A DNA stretch of 64,000 nucleotides from Pinus tabuliformis (Eukaryota > Streptophyta > Pinopsida > Pinales > Pinaceae): assembly GCA_031772625.1 (NCBI GenBank), contig CM062816.1:831148071-831212070 (forward strand), in the 5' to 3' direction. The notes beneath the pieces were generated by a model. It was not told the origin of the DNA and did no database searches. It saw only the letters and a list, made by a program, of their open reading frames with translations. Shown one piece after another: positions 1 to 11,175 of the stretch. The position numbers and the translations under genes are program-made. Within the stretch, counting starts at the first letter, position 1. Each line of letters opens with the position of its first letter.

Positions 1-61
1 CTGATATGACATGCATGAGTTAATTATGAGTGAATCTTCAGTTTACTGGTTGATAATTGCA

Positions 62-237
62 GGCAACACCACATTGCACTTCAGGAAACACCACATTGCA
101 CTTCAGGCAACACCACATTGTACTTCAGGAAGCACCACATTGTACTTCAGGAAACACCACATTGCACTTCAGGTAGCACCACACTCAACTGCAAGCAGCA
201 CCACACTGTACTTTAGGCAACACCACACTACTAGATC
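62..237. repeat. 22-bp minisatellite, about 8 copies
   Basis: Eight head-to-tail copies of a 22-bp unit of the form ggNaNcaccacattgcactt start at 62, 84, 106, 128, 150, 172, 194 and 216. The first five differ by only one to three bases and the last three are more diverged. An open frame runs through the array (11-268), but 22 is not a multiple of three, so its protein repeats only every 66 bases. It is better read as a by-product of the repeat than as a gene. Confidence 0.9.
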
Positions 238-269
238 TCCCACTAGTTCTTCCATCAGTTGGAACTAGT

Positions 270-2869
270 TTAACTAACTTTAACTCAGTTAGACTGAATT
301 AATTAATTACAACTCAAAATAAACTCAATCAGTGCTCCTAATTGTAGGATACACTCTACATGACTCTAGTTAGACCTTCAACTTGAATTAAATAAGCCAA
401 CTAAGTCAAATTAACTTAGTTAACTAATACAAGTTGTCATGATATGTGGAATTACAATTTTTCTCCTAATTTAATTCAAGGACAAATTAAATGAGGATAT
501 TTATTGATGTTATTTTTAACATTTCTTGTTGCTATTTTCAACAATCAATTGGAGGATTAAAAACTCATAATCATAGCATAAACCCTAAGGAAATTGTACA
601 ACCCATCCTTAAAGAAATACCTCATAACATGTGCTATGTTCAAGGGTAACAAACTGCTAACACAAAAATGAACTATACAAATCTTGACTCTATCCCTCTT
701 TTCTCTTTTTTTAATATTTTTTATCCTTTCTTATTTTTCATGTTAAAACATGAAAAGGATTAAAAGTATTCCATAACAAAATGGAGGAGTGTCATGAAGT
801 AGGCAATACATTTCTTGGTGCAAGGAATGTACTAATGCAAACAAAAGGAAATAGGTAATTATTGCAAGATATTGACACTCATAAGCATGTCTCCCCTATG
901 GATAAAGGAGCTAAAATGCATAAATAATGGTTGTAAATTGAATAGTTATATATTGTAAATTAAAAAGGTGATAATCATGTGACAGTGAGTTGCAACAAGG
1001 CATGACACGCAGAAGCATAAGAAACTATAAGAAATGCAGATGGAAATCACAAAGGAAAGGGACCCCACTAGGAAAATGGCCAAAAAATAAGCTAGGAAAA
1101 ATAATTAAGGGTTCCAACTAAAATTCATAATAAGACCAATGGGGCTCCCATACATATGATAAAAACTCAACATACACCCCAAACACTATCCTAGGTGCTA
1201 ACTAGGGTAGCCCATGAAAATGTATGCACTACCATGAAAATTGTGAAAAACGATATATAAAGCAGGTTTAGTATCACAACTTGGTGGGGTCAATCCTAAG
1301 GTAATTCAAGATATAATAATGAAAGAATGTAGATATTCATCACAAAAACCAATCCTTATATGCCAGGGAAAAAAAATTACTTAAAAATGTAATACTTCTT
1401 GTTGTTGACCAAACCATCATAAATAATATTGTGACACTTAAAAACAATCTCAAAAGGTTAATCAATACAAAAATATAGCATTCATCAATAATGTGAGAAT
1501 AAATTGACCTCAAATGGATTATAGTGTGAAAGTTAGGACAAAAGATCTATAGATATGTGAAAAAATGGAAATTTTGAATCTTTTTACGATTCACTTTTCA
1601 CTTAGAGCTCCAAAGTCCTTTTTAATATCCAACTTCAACTATAGATTTTGGTAGATTCCACTACAATATTTTGGTGTTGCATGGTCCAAGAAACAATATA
1701 CTTAGGTATTTCTCCCTAGAGTTGAGTGGGGCCCCATTAGGAAGACAAACTTTGTGGTTTTTTTGATGTTTTTGGATTTTATAGAGATATATATTGTTTT
1801 CGATATATTGTTACAATACTAACAAATAATGGTTTGGGTGATGGGTATAAGAACCTAAGAAACCCATTAGTTTCCCTTGGAAACAACTTTATCATCATTT
1901 TGTGGTAGAGATAAAGCAGTTGGTAATTGCATCAATAGATCCTAAGGTTGTATGTGGATTGTAATAAGTGTGAAGGAACATTGAGGGGTTGACTCTCAAT
2001 ATTCCAAAGACCCAACTTCATATTAGGCTTGCTGACCTATAGAGACATGGTAGGAGTATCGATATGATGGTGGGGGCTCTGTCATAAACTCGTTACATCT
2101 ATCCTAAGCTACTAAAGCTCCCCCGTTAGATCCAAATTCTTAATAGTAGTCCCTCCCTTTTTATGTGGACAACATGGATACATATAACCTAGTTTTTGGA
2201 CCACTCTAGGTTGTATATCCCAATTTTGTATTATCATTACACATTTTGGACATGATGTGGCACTTTATACATATGGATTTGGCCTTACTTATTTGTATAC
2301 AAATTATGTGATTACAAATTTATTTGTATGTGCATGCGTGCTTATGGTTATAAATGTTATAGATGTCAATCTAGACCACAATTAGATAACAAATTATAAA
2401 ATTCATTAAATATTCTTGGCACATGAATATAAGTAAGAAACTAAAAACAACAATCAATAAGTTTAACCTATAAAAAATTCCTTAGAAGAGTAGGATCACA
2501 CATGTGATAAATTTCATTCAACTGAGATACCACAACTACAAATCTAGGTGAATGCAAAAATTCCATATATTGAGAGCATTTGCTTCAAAGAGAATTTTGA
2601 TAATTGCATTATACTTGCTAACATTGTTTGTTGTAGTACCAAGGCAAATGCCTCATGATTTCGCAGATTGAGAAGTGGGAGAATAAATCACCTAAGCTAT
2701 GGAAGCAAGATATTGGATTTATTCCCTAGTGCCATTAAAAAATTCTACGTATATAGGAAATTCCAGTGGCACCCGCCAATCAATAAAGTGAGAGAAGCAT
2801 GAAATAAAGCCCCTATATATTAAAACAAAATCTCAACTAATCCCATATACAACATGTACAAGGGAATCA
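270..2869. other. AT-rich stretch without recognisable gene
   Basis: No frame gives a protein I recognise. The stretch lies 3' of the minus-strand gypsy integrase that ends near 2870, so it is where that element's 3' untranslated region and 3' LTR should be. I could not find a polypurine tract, LTR border or matching second LTR. Its assignment to the gypsy element is inference from position only. Confidence 0.4.
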
Positions 2870-3795
2870 TAAGATATGACTCCCTGCATATAATACCTCT
2901 TCAAGTAGATTCCATTATGAGGCTTATCCAAATGGGTTCATTCTTAGTAAACTAACTCATCAGATCATTTTTTTTAAAGACATCTCATGATGTAAAGCCC
3001 ATACCATATAGGCACAAATGTCCCTACCTCCAACAAGTTATTATCTCAATCATAAACAAGTACCAAGTCCCCTTAAAAAATTACACAAGGATGAACATTT
3101 CTATCATGTTGAACTTTGACATGATTCCTATGTTCCACATTGGCCAAAGCTTCATCTTAATGATTTCATTAAGACATTCCAAATGAAGAGGTGTTCTTCC
3201 TCCACTACGGTATTGAGTAGGATCTATATACATTAAATTAAAATACACACCTAGGATCCATGCACTAGAAAGAAAGGAGTGAAATCAATGGTAGTGTTTA
3301 CTGAGGTGTATTGCACCTAGAGAACATAAAAAATCTTGAGATGTTAATTGGACTTATTCTTGTTGTGTTTCCTTTGAAGCATGATCTTCAAAACTTGATT
3401 GGAAACCTATATTTGACCATCGCTTGAGGATAATATGGAAATGTGTGATCTTGTTGAAAACCCAACTGACTAGCTAGTTCCATCATCATTTTTTTTGAAA
3501 TTCAGATCTATCATCATTGACAATCTCTCAAGGAACATCAAAATTAACAATAATATGATTGAACATAAATAACGAGGTTGACTTCCATTGTTTAGAAACA
3601 TCAACATTATTTCCATCCACCTAGTAAAGTAGTTCATTACCATAATAATGTATTTATGACCATCGATAGAAGTATGTTGATGCATCAAATCCACTTACCA
3701 CTTAGTGAAGGGTTTGGTAGTAATAATACCATGTAATAGAGAAATATGTGCACATACTTTCCTAGTAAATAATTGATAAAGATGATAGTTCTTAA
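2870..3795 (-). pseudogene. Ty3/gypsy integrase remnant (3' part of pol)
   Basis: Read on the minus strand, the frames give the integrase core and C-terminal part of a Ty3/gypsy element, which inserts the cDNA into host DNA. From right to left one sees the pre-core segment (near 3740), DGHKYIIMVMNYFTRW (about 3620-3680), a DVPRE segment with the second catalytic Asp region (about 3500-3560), PYYPQ (about 3420), a TTIDFTPFFLVHG segment (about 3270-3300), and a C-terminal GDLVLVYD...NGIYLKRYYM segment (about 2890-3080). The reading needs several frame changes and has many stops, so it is dead. The segment order and C-terminal wording resemble Tat/Athila-type gypsy elements. The upstream part of the same polyprotein continues at 11176-12620, on the far side of LINE-A. 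Confidence 0.8.
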
Positions 3796-3810
3796 CTACA
3801 TAAATATAAT
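3796..3810. repeat. Left target-site duplication of LINE-A
   Basis: The 15-mer ctacataaatataat occurs here and again at 11161-11175, directly after the A-run that ends LINE-A. The match is perfect and extends by two A's into the ambiguous poly(A) boundary. Its length is typical of target-primed LINE insertion. It lies in the gypsy integrase reading, so it also marks where the gypsy element was cut. Confidence 0.92.
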
Positions 3811-3914
3811 CATTGAATTTTTTTTAGTGATAGGAAAAAGACGATTTAGGATTTGAGTGCTCTTCGTGACCTCCCCTCACGCCTCTAGTTTAGGCCTTCG
3901 GTGCACTGTCCACC

Positions 3915-5512
3915 ATGGCGGATCCGCAACAACATCCTGGCACTCGCTCCTTCAAGGATATGGTCTCTGGTCGACCGCCAGACCAGGCTTCATTCTTCAC
4001 CAAGTTTGCCTCCAGTTCCGCCTTTTGTACGCCACTAGGAGGAAACTATGACAAAGAAGAAACAACACATCCACAACAAAAAGAGTTTCCTAAGAGGAAC
4101 GAAGACACAACGAAAAGGATAACCAAGGATACTAGGGCAGAAAAAGGTAAGGCCGCAGACACGCCCTTCCCTGCTAACGTAAATCCTTCAAAAACTTAGG
4201 AGCAGCCACAGGGTTAGGGAAAAAGGACTAAGAATAACTGCAACCCCAAAGCCAAGAAAATCCCAGAACTGGAAATCCAGGACCTCGGGGTAGTAGTATA
4301 CAGAGAATACATGCAAGAAAATGCAGTAATATTCAAGTTCATGGGCATCCGGCCAACTGAAAAAGCCCTGAACTGGTGGATTCAAAGCAAATGGACACCC
4401 AAAGGGGAGATCAGACTTCAATTGGGCTCCAAAGGATTCTTAATAGTCACCTTTGACCCCCTAGAAGATAGAGATAGAATATTTGAAGGAGGACCCTTTT
4501 TCTATAATTCAACCGGTTTATACATGATATTTTGGAGGGAGAACTTCACACCCGAAAAAGAGGATTTTACTAGGGTTCCAATGTGGGTAAACCTATACTC
4601 CTTACCAACTGATTATTGGGATCCTTCAATCTTAAAATGTATAGGAGACCAGCTGGGGGAGTACATCAAAATGTCTGAGGTTACTAGAACAGGTCACTAT
4701 GTTTCCTACGCCCGAATTTGCATATATATAGACGTCTCTAGTGCCCTGCCAGAAGCAAGTAAATTAATATTTAGGGACGAAGTCTGGCTGCAAAGTTTCA
4801 AGAGCATGGGCATCTCTTCCGAGACTACCTAATGAATAAAACCCCTCAATCACAAGAGCAAGCAAGTAAACAAAAAGATAGTGAAGGATTTACTAAAGTC
4901 ATCTCTAGGAACAAGAACAACAAGAAAAAGGCTATCCCTAAAAAGAACCAATTTAAAGAAGCAGGCCATAACCAGTTCAATGTATTGAACAGTACCCGGG
5001 AGAAAATGGATCCTAACGATATAATATGAGATGAAGTAGGAGAGGAAGAAATGATCCCAATAGATAGCGAACACGATGAGAGGCACACAGGTTATACCAA
5101 CAGTGGAAAGGAGCATGTGCAAGAGGATGTAGAAATGGAGAAAATAGAAACAGAGGAAACACTAGAGGAAAACGCCATAAAGGAAGCTCTGGAGGGGGTA
5201 GACCTTGAAAAAATTTCATAGGAATGGAAACAAAAAGGAATAAATGCCATATCAAAACAACAGTTACAAAAAAATGAGGGAGCTTATCTCCTCCAGGAAG
5301 AACTAAAACTCAAAGCTCACCATCCAACACAAGAAAGCATGGTTTCAAAGGGAATATTAGCAAATATTCTAGTAGAAGGACTCAACTTCAAAAGCTCAAG
5401 TCGAAAGCGAGGTCGAAAGACCACCAGTTAGCTCCTCCAAGAAATGGGCGCCAAATTAATCAACGAAGGAAAGGTAAAGGCTCTGGCTCTATACCCATCT
5501 CCATGTCAATGA
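3915..5512 (+). pseudogene. LINE-A ORF1 (DUF4283 nucleic-acid-binding protein), decayed
   Basis: ORF1 proteins of plant L1 bind the element RNA in the ribonucleoprotein particle. The start ATG at 3915 follows a ccaccatggcg context, and the first residues are MADPQQHPGTRSFKDMVSG. A DUF4283/RRM-like domain occupies about 4260-4800, with NWWIQSKW, FDPLEDRDRIFEGGPFFYN, FWRENFTPEKEDFTRVPMWV and a SYARICIYIDV strand. A lysine-rich, low-complexity tail follows (NKNNKKKAIPKK). In-frame TAG codons lie at 4197-4199 and 4215-4217. A frame change occurs at 4830-4832, where TAA overlaps the next ATG, and further stops follow at 5027, 5217 and 5429. The frame ends at TGA 5510-5512, overlapping the ORF2 start. 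No CCHC knuckle is obvious in the tail. Confidence 0.85.
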
Positions 5513-8500
5513 ATTGCATCTCTTGAAATATTAGGGGACTAGACAGTCCTAGGAAGAAACATATCTAAAAAGCAGAATCTTGTCTGATCATCCTAACATC
5601 CTGCTAATCCAAGAAACTAAACTTGATTCAAATCACCCCCCCCCTTCCTTCTCAACTCTTGCTTCAAGCCATATAGTTCTTTGGCCAACATGACTACAAG
5701 TACGGTGGGGGGCATAATGACCTTTTGTAAAAACTCCAAATTAGACCTCATATCCTCTCTGGCCACTCCTCATTCCATATCAGTGATCCTCAGAATCATA
5801 GGTACCAACGAGAGCATTTTCATAACTAATATTTATGCCTCGCACAAGGTGACAGACCGTATCAAAATGCTCCAAAACATCTCCAATCTCCTTGACCCTC
5901 TTCACCATCCTCTCAAAATCATAGCCAATAATTTTAATATGATAACTAACTTGTCTGAGAAGAAAGGAGGTATCTGGAAGCTTGATAAGGACTCTGAGGC
6001 TTTCCTCACCACCATTGAAAACCTCAACCTCATCGACATTCCCACTAGCAATGGAATTTTCATTTGGAAAAAAAGAAGAGGAGGAGACCGTCAAATTACC
6101 TCTCGTTTAGACTGCGTCCTTTTATCTGAGGCAACTTATCTTACCTCCTAGGAAACGGAGGTGAGAATCCTACCGCAAGCAGGCTCTGATCAGTAGCCAA
6201 TCTCTCTCAAGATTCAAATTTCCAATGGTCTGAAAAATAAGCCTTTCAAACTCGAGCCCTTCTGGTTGGATCACTAAGACTTCATGGGAAAAATGAAAAA
6301 ATGGTGGACATACACTCCCATTAGAACTGGAAACAAAATGTACACTTTCCAACAAAAGTTAAAACATATCAAAGAGGAAATCAAAAAATGGAACAAAGAA
6401 ACATTTGGCAACATCATCACGAATAAAAAAAACTTGGAGCATCAACTGGAACTTCTCCAACAAAACATAATTGAAGAAGGGCTAATAGAGAATAGTAAGC
6501 AAGAGGAACAACGACTACAACAAAGCTGGGAGGAAAGAGCCATCCAAGAAGAAAAGTTGTGGCAACAAAAATCCAGAATAAATTGGCTGAAATGTGGGGA
6601 AAGGAACACGACTTTTTTCCATAAAACAATGATACAACATAGGAGAAACAACAAAATTCTGGCTTTGAAGAACCAAGATGGTCATCTCATTCACTCTCAA
6701 GAGGAGTTGGAAACAAAGCTCAATCACTATTTCAGCTCTCTTCTCAAAGAGCCAAGGAATGACTAGGATCAGGACATCAAAAAAATCACCAAGCATATCC
6801 CCAAAATCCTCACAGAGGACCATAACAAAATGCTCCTAAGGAAATTCTCCCTCCAAGAAGTGGAAGATGTGGTCATGGGAATGCCAAATGGAAAAGCACC
6901 AGGTTTGGATGGTTTCACCATTGATTTCTACAAAGTTGGATGGCCTATCATCAATTTGGAAGTGCATGCCCTTGTGGAAGAATCTTGAATTCAGAAGTCT
7001 GTCCTTAAAGCCCTTAACTCCACCTTCCTAACTCTGATCCCCAAGGGTAGTTCTGCTGATTCCCCGAACAATTTTAGGCCCATAGCCCTCTGCAATGTCA
7101 TCTACAAAATAATCTGCAAAGCTCTCACCAATCGAATTAAAGTCATCCCCCCTCTCCTCATATCCCATCAACAGTCTGACTATGTGGAAGGAAGGAAAAT
7201 CATGGATAGTATCATCCTCTCTCATGAGCTTATCCACTCTCTTAAATCCCCAAAAAAACCTGGTATGATGATTCAGCTAGATATGTCCAAAGCCTTTGAC
7301 AAAAATAGTTGGAACTATATGAGACAGGTCCTGATAGCGTTTGGGTTCCATAAAGAAAGCATCAAGTGGATCATGGCTATGGTATCAGGAGCTTTTTTCT
7401 CCATCCTTGTGAATGGATCCCCTTCACAACCCTTTAATCCTTCCATGGGTATCAGGAAAGGGGATCCAATCTCTCCCTTCCTCTTTGTTATAATGGCTGA
7501 AGGGCTAAGCCGCTCTATCTCTGCTGCCCTGCAAGATAATAAGCTCTCTGGTCTCCAACCCCATGCCTCTGCTCCCCCATCAATGCACCAACAATTTGTG
7601 GATGATACCCTTCTCATGGGCCTCCCATATATCAAATAAGCCTCCTCTTTCATGTCCATTATGTCGGACTTCTCTGCTGCATCTGGAACCTCCATCAACC
7701 CCGTGAAATCCAAGTTGTTCTTCTTTAACACTCTGCTTCCCATTTGCAGGAACATCGCCAGACTCTTGGCCATTCCCATTAGTACCCCCCCCCCCCCCCT
7801 CCCCTCCACTTACCTTGGTGTTCCCCTTACATACATGCGTCTCTCCTGGGCCACTTGGGAGAACCTGATTAATAAGATGGAGAAAAGAATTGCCAACAGG
7901 ATCTTCAGATCTCTCAATTTGGCAAGTCGTCTTACCCTAGTCAAATTTGTTTTACAAGCCATCCCACTCTACTTGTACTCGGCTCTAGCAGCCCCAAAAG
8001 TGATTTCAAACAAAATCAGAAACCTTCAAAGGAACTTCTTATGGAGAGGTGCAGAGGTGAAATAGAAATGGGCTCTGGTGGCATGGGAAAAAAATTGCAA
8101 GCCCAAAAAAGATGGTGGCCTTGGTCTTAGAGACATAGACCTCCTGGGAAAGGCCCTGGGAGCCAAAAACTTATGGAGATGGATTGCAAACCCCAACTCC
8201 CCTTGGGGAATCCTATGGAAAGCAAAGTATACCCCCTCCCTCTCGCAAGAGAAAATCATCAGGCTAAATGGAAATATCAAAGGTTCAGTCATCTGGAACC
8301 AAGCATGGGAGAACAGGGATATCATTCAAAATCATAGTTTCTGGGAAATAGGCAACAGAAACAAGGATCTTTTTTGGGAGGACGCCTGGCAACAAAGGCC
8401 ATAACTTGATCAAGATCATTATCACCAAATCAAGGCTGATATGCAAAACAGAGGGAAGATAAAAGTTAGCCAGTACTGGAAAATGAGTGACACAAAGGAA

Positions 8501-9822
8501 AGATGGAGAATTTGGATGGAAAAAGAGGATTGAACTCCCCATATGAACCCCCACGCCTAGTCAGACCTATCATCAGAACTACAAAAGAGACAAATCCTCC
8601 TTGACTCTACTGAGGATCAACTCAGATGGGGAAAACTCAGCAGCACATTTCAATTTAAAAGAATCCTACAGATACATAGCCAAGGAAGATCAAATTCAAC
8701 CAAAATTGAAGTGGAACGCTATCTAGGATAGGAAGCACTAGCCGAAAATATATATCTTTCTATGGTTAGTCATGCATATAAAGATTTTAACGTGGGACAA
8801 CCTAAGAAGAAAAGGCTTTATTGGCCCATCGAGATGCCCTCTCTGCCAGCAAGAAGAAGAAACCCCCAATCATCTGTTAAATGTATGCCCATTCGTGTCC
8901 AATTTATGGGATTGGATTTCTCTAGTCTTCAACAACTCTGATCGAGACCCCTCATCTATTCAAAGTACCATCGCGAACTGGAGATTTGTCTTCTCCTCAC
9001 ATCCTCTGGTTAACCGCGCATGGAATTTAATTCATGGTCTGATCTGCTGGGCTCTGTGGAAGGAGCGCAATGCAATAATATTTCATGGCATCTCCACCCA
9101 GGATGAAATCATAATCTTGAAGATCAAATGTGAAATCCGGGAAACAGTTACCTCTCTACCCGCTCATATTGTCAAATCCCCTCCCACCTTCTTCGAAGAG
9201 AGAATTCTCTCAATGTTGGATCTCCTTCAGATCAAGGTCCACGAAGTCAACCCCCTCTCTAGGCTTGAAAATAAAAAAAAACACTTGGAGGCCGCCAGAG
9301 AAGGGGACTTTCAAGCTCAACTACGATGGCGCAGCTAAGGGGAATCCGGGCCCAGCTGGTTTTGGAGGAGTCTTCAGAAACTCTAAAGGAGAGATAATCT
9401 GGATATATGAGGGAAATATAGGTTCAACCACAAACAATGCCACAGAACTTCATGCCCTCGAAAATGGCATCACCACAATGCACAACCTAAAGCTCAGTCC
9501 TCTGATTGTAGAAGGAGATTCCACGCTAGCCACTCAGATTGGAAAAAAACTTTAGCAGGGCATCGAGGTGGACAAAATTTCATAAAACTGGCACCTAAAT
9601 AAAATAATACAATGGATCAAGCAGGGAATTGATAGCATGGCAGGCCTCCACTTTCAAGCAATCATAAGGAAGGGAAATAAACTCGCGAATAGACTGGTGA
9701 ATGAGGGTATGGCTGGTACCCTTCACCTGAAATCCAGAGCATGGTAGGAATTGGAGGAAGGTGAACTCCATCAAAAATGCACATCAATCAATGGCGAAGA
9801 TAACCACTCTACTGGACAATAA
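5503..9822 (+). pseudogene. LINE-A ORF2: endonuclease, reverse transcriptase, zf-RVT and RNase H, decayed
   Basis: ORF2 starts at ATG 5503 with MSMNCIS, a TGA where Trp is expected, then NIRGL. The apurinic-type endonuclease spans about 5503-6240: QETKL survives, the usual GDFN reads NNFN, and RLDCVLLS is present. A coiled, charged linker follows (6284-6766). RT covers about 6840-8060: GKAPGLDGF, NFRPIALCNVIYKI, QLDMSKAFDK (motif A), GIRKGDPISPFLF (motif B), FVDD at 7595-7606 (motif C), STYLGVPL. The zf-RVT module (8829-8890) has CPLC...HLLNVCP. RNase H (about 9305-9660) shows NYDGAAKGNPGPAG, NATELHAL and VEGDST, so three catalytic acids are visible. Frame changes lie near 5560-5640, 8730-8770 and 9270-9300. 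Stops include 6149, 6764, 7637, 8063, 8402, 9553 and 9747. Confidence 0.9.
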
Positions 9823-10085
9823 CTGTTCGCATACCCTTCATCATTTCAAGGTCAATTCACTGTTCCATTGCAAGGACCGGTGGATGGTGCACGCGCACAG
9901 ACTCATCCTTGGCTTGCCTGATTCTAGCGCCCGTGATGCCACCTCCCCTCTCTCTTGTGTGACCGTTGCCTCCCAGTCACATCCTCTCTACTCAGACATT
10001 CCTCCACCGCCATGCATCAGATCTTCGCATGCTTCCCCTTCCCACCCCTTCTCCCTGCTCCTGTCCTCCCACCATCACTTGGCTT

Positions 10086-10096
10086 CTATATATTTT
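10086..10096 (+). promoter_or_regulatory. TATA-like box before the candidate ORF3
   Basis: ctatatatttt is followed by about 100 bases that are almost all pyrimidine and then ATG at 10199. A TATA box followed by a CT-rich leader is a common layout of plant polymerase II promoters. It is unusual this close to the 3' end of a LINE. This is a sequence resemblance only. Confidence 0.35.
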
Positions 10097-10198
10097 CCCC
10101 TCCCCCTTCTCCCCCTAATTCTTCTCTCTGCCTTTATCCCTCTATGTTGGTCTTTCTCACTTTGGTTCCCCTCGCTCCCTAGCCCATTTGCTTCTCTC

Positions 10199-10818
10199 AT
10201 GGTTCCAGTCGAGGAGGTGAACGTAGTCGTGCAACCTCCCGTTGACAGTCCCTGGATTTTCCCCCTACCACTCGTGCAGAGACCTTTGCAAGGCACGCAG
10301 CTCTGTGCTACGCGGCGGTAGTAAAACTTGGCACTCAGCAGCGCATTGTCAAATTAGAAGCCCAAGCAAATGTTCTCCGTAGAGAGGTCACTACTGAGGA
10401 AGTCGACACTGACTTTTCCTAGATTCCAGACCCTGCCTTCACCCGAGCACGCAAAAACCTCTACGCACGAACTATTGAAACATGGTGGCAAATGAAAACC
10501 ATCATGGGGTTAGCAATGCAAGAGCAGGAGGAGCGCACCAAGGCACTAGAAACAAAGATTGATTGGTTGACTGAGAAGTTTGTGATGTATGTCGAAGCCA
10601 TCCACCACTGTAGATTCATTACTTGGGATGCACCGCAATACACAGTTATCAAGAAGAAGTCGATGACAAAGGTCCATTCGACTGCTGAAGGATCCCCAAG
10701 CATCAAGAAAGAGGCCATTGGGGCCTCCATGAGTTGACAGAACACCACCACGCAGCAGGAGGGAAGCTCTCAGGAGACTCCCATTCGTCTGGACGAGGAT
10801 CTGGTAACCATCAACTAG
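10199..10818 (+). pseudogene. Candidate third ORF (ORF3) of LINE-A, unknown function
   Basis: After the RNase H frame ends at 9822 and a pyrimidine-rich stretch of about 300 bases, a new coding-like stretch begins at ATG 10199 (MVPVEEVNVVVQPPVD). A single-base slip near 10258-10275 moves it to the frame that stays open, apart from TAG 10420 and TGA 10735, to TAG 10816-10818. That is about 206 codons. The middle is charged and heptad-like (RIVKLEAQANVLRREV; ETKIDWLTEKFV), which suggests a coiled coil. The end is rich in Gln, Ser and Asp. I recognise no known domain. It could be an extra L1 protein, a captured host fragment carried as part of the 3' region, or chance. The two stops could come from single transitions, as in ORF1 and ORF2, which favours former coding. 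Confidence 0.4.
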
Positions 10819-11160
10819 GAGTGACTTTGTCAATTTCCTTTTTGTTTTTCTTCCTCCGCAAAGGGCTTTCTGTCGCAAATAAAAATGACTTTTTCTTGGT
10901 CGGCCTCGCTACGGTTTTCTTCTCTTTTCTCGGTTTCTATACTCTCAATTTTGAGAATGCTGTAAAGAGAGTTCCTCTCGGATTCCACCTCTGTACTCAG
11001 AACCCACTTTTGTCATGGTTGAACTGTAAAAAAGATAACTCTATGGCCATTTTAGGGATATCATTTGGGTCTTCTGTTGGGCTCTCTCTCCCACACAACC
11101 CAAATTATGTAATATGTCAGTTTCCACAGTAATATATTTTATCTTATTCCAAAAAAAAAA
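10819..11160 (+). other. LINE-A 3' untranslated region and poly(A)
   Basis: This stretch is T-rich with no coding reading. It ends in tcttattcc followed by ten A's (11151-11160) and then the right TSD copy. The A-run fixes the plus-strand orientation of the insertion. Confidence 0.85.
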
Positions 11161-11175
11161 CTACATAAATATAAT
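11161..11175. repeat. Right target-site duplication of LINE-A
   Basis: Perfect copy of the 15-mer at 3796-3810. Immediately after it the gypsy pol reading resumes on the minus strand. Confidence 0.92.

Larger units (their letters stand above)
3811..11160 (+). mobile_element. LINE-A: full-length L1-type retrotransposon, 7.35 kb
   Basis: The element has a short 5' leader (3811-3914), ORF1 (3915-5512), ORF2 (5503-9822), a possible ORF3 (10199-10818), a 3' untranslated region and a terminal A-run (11151-11160). It is bounded by a perfect 15-bp TSD. Plant L1 elements move by endonuclease-primed reverse transcription at the target. The DUF4283-type ORF1, the zf-RVT module and the C-terminal RNase H are typical of one plant L1 lineage. 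Both ORFs carry several stops and at least three frameshifts, so the copy is inactive. It is inserted in plus orientation into a minus-strand gypsy pol gene. The presence of 5' leader, both ORFs and A-tail suggests little or no 5' truncation. Confidence 0.9.

Noticed and set aside
11-268. 85-codon open frame
   Set aside because: It reads through the 22-bp minisatellite; its repeats come from the DNA repeat, not from a protein family.
7315-7809. 164-codon minus-strand frame
   Set aside because: It lies antisense to the LINE-A RT, whose plus-strand reading has all RT motifs.
9761-10321. 186-codon plus-strand frame as a separate protein
   Set aside because: Most of it is a low-complexity Ser/Pro/Leu reading of pyrimidine-rich DNA. 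Only its end (from 10199) coincides with the start of the candidate ORF3.
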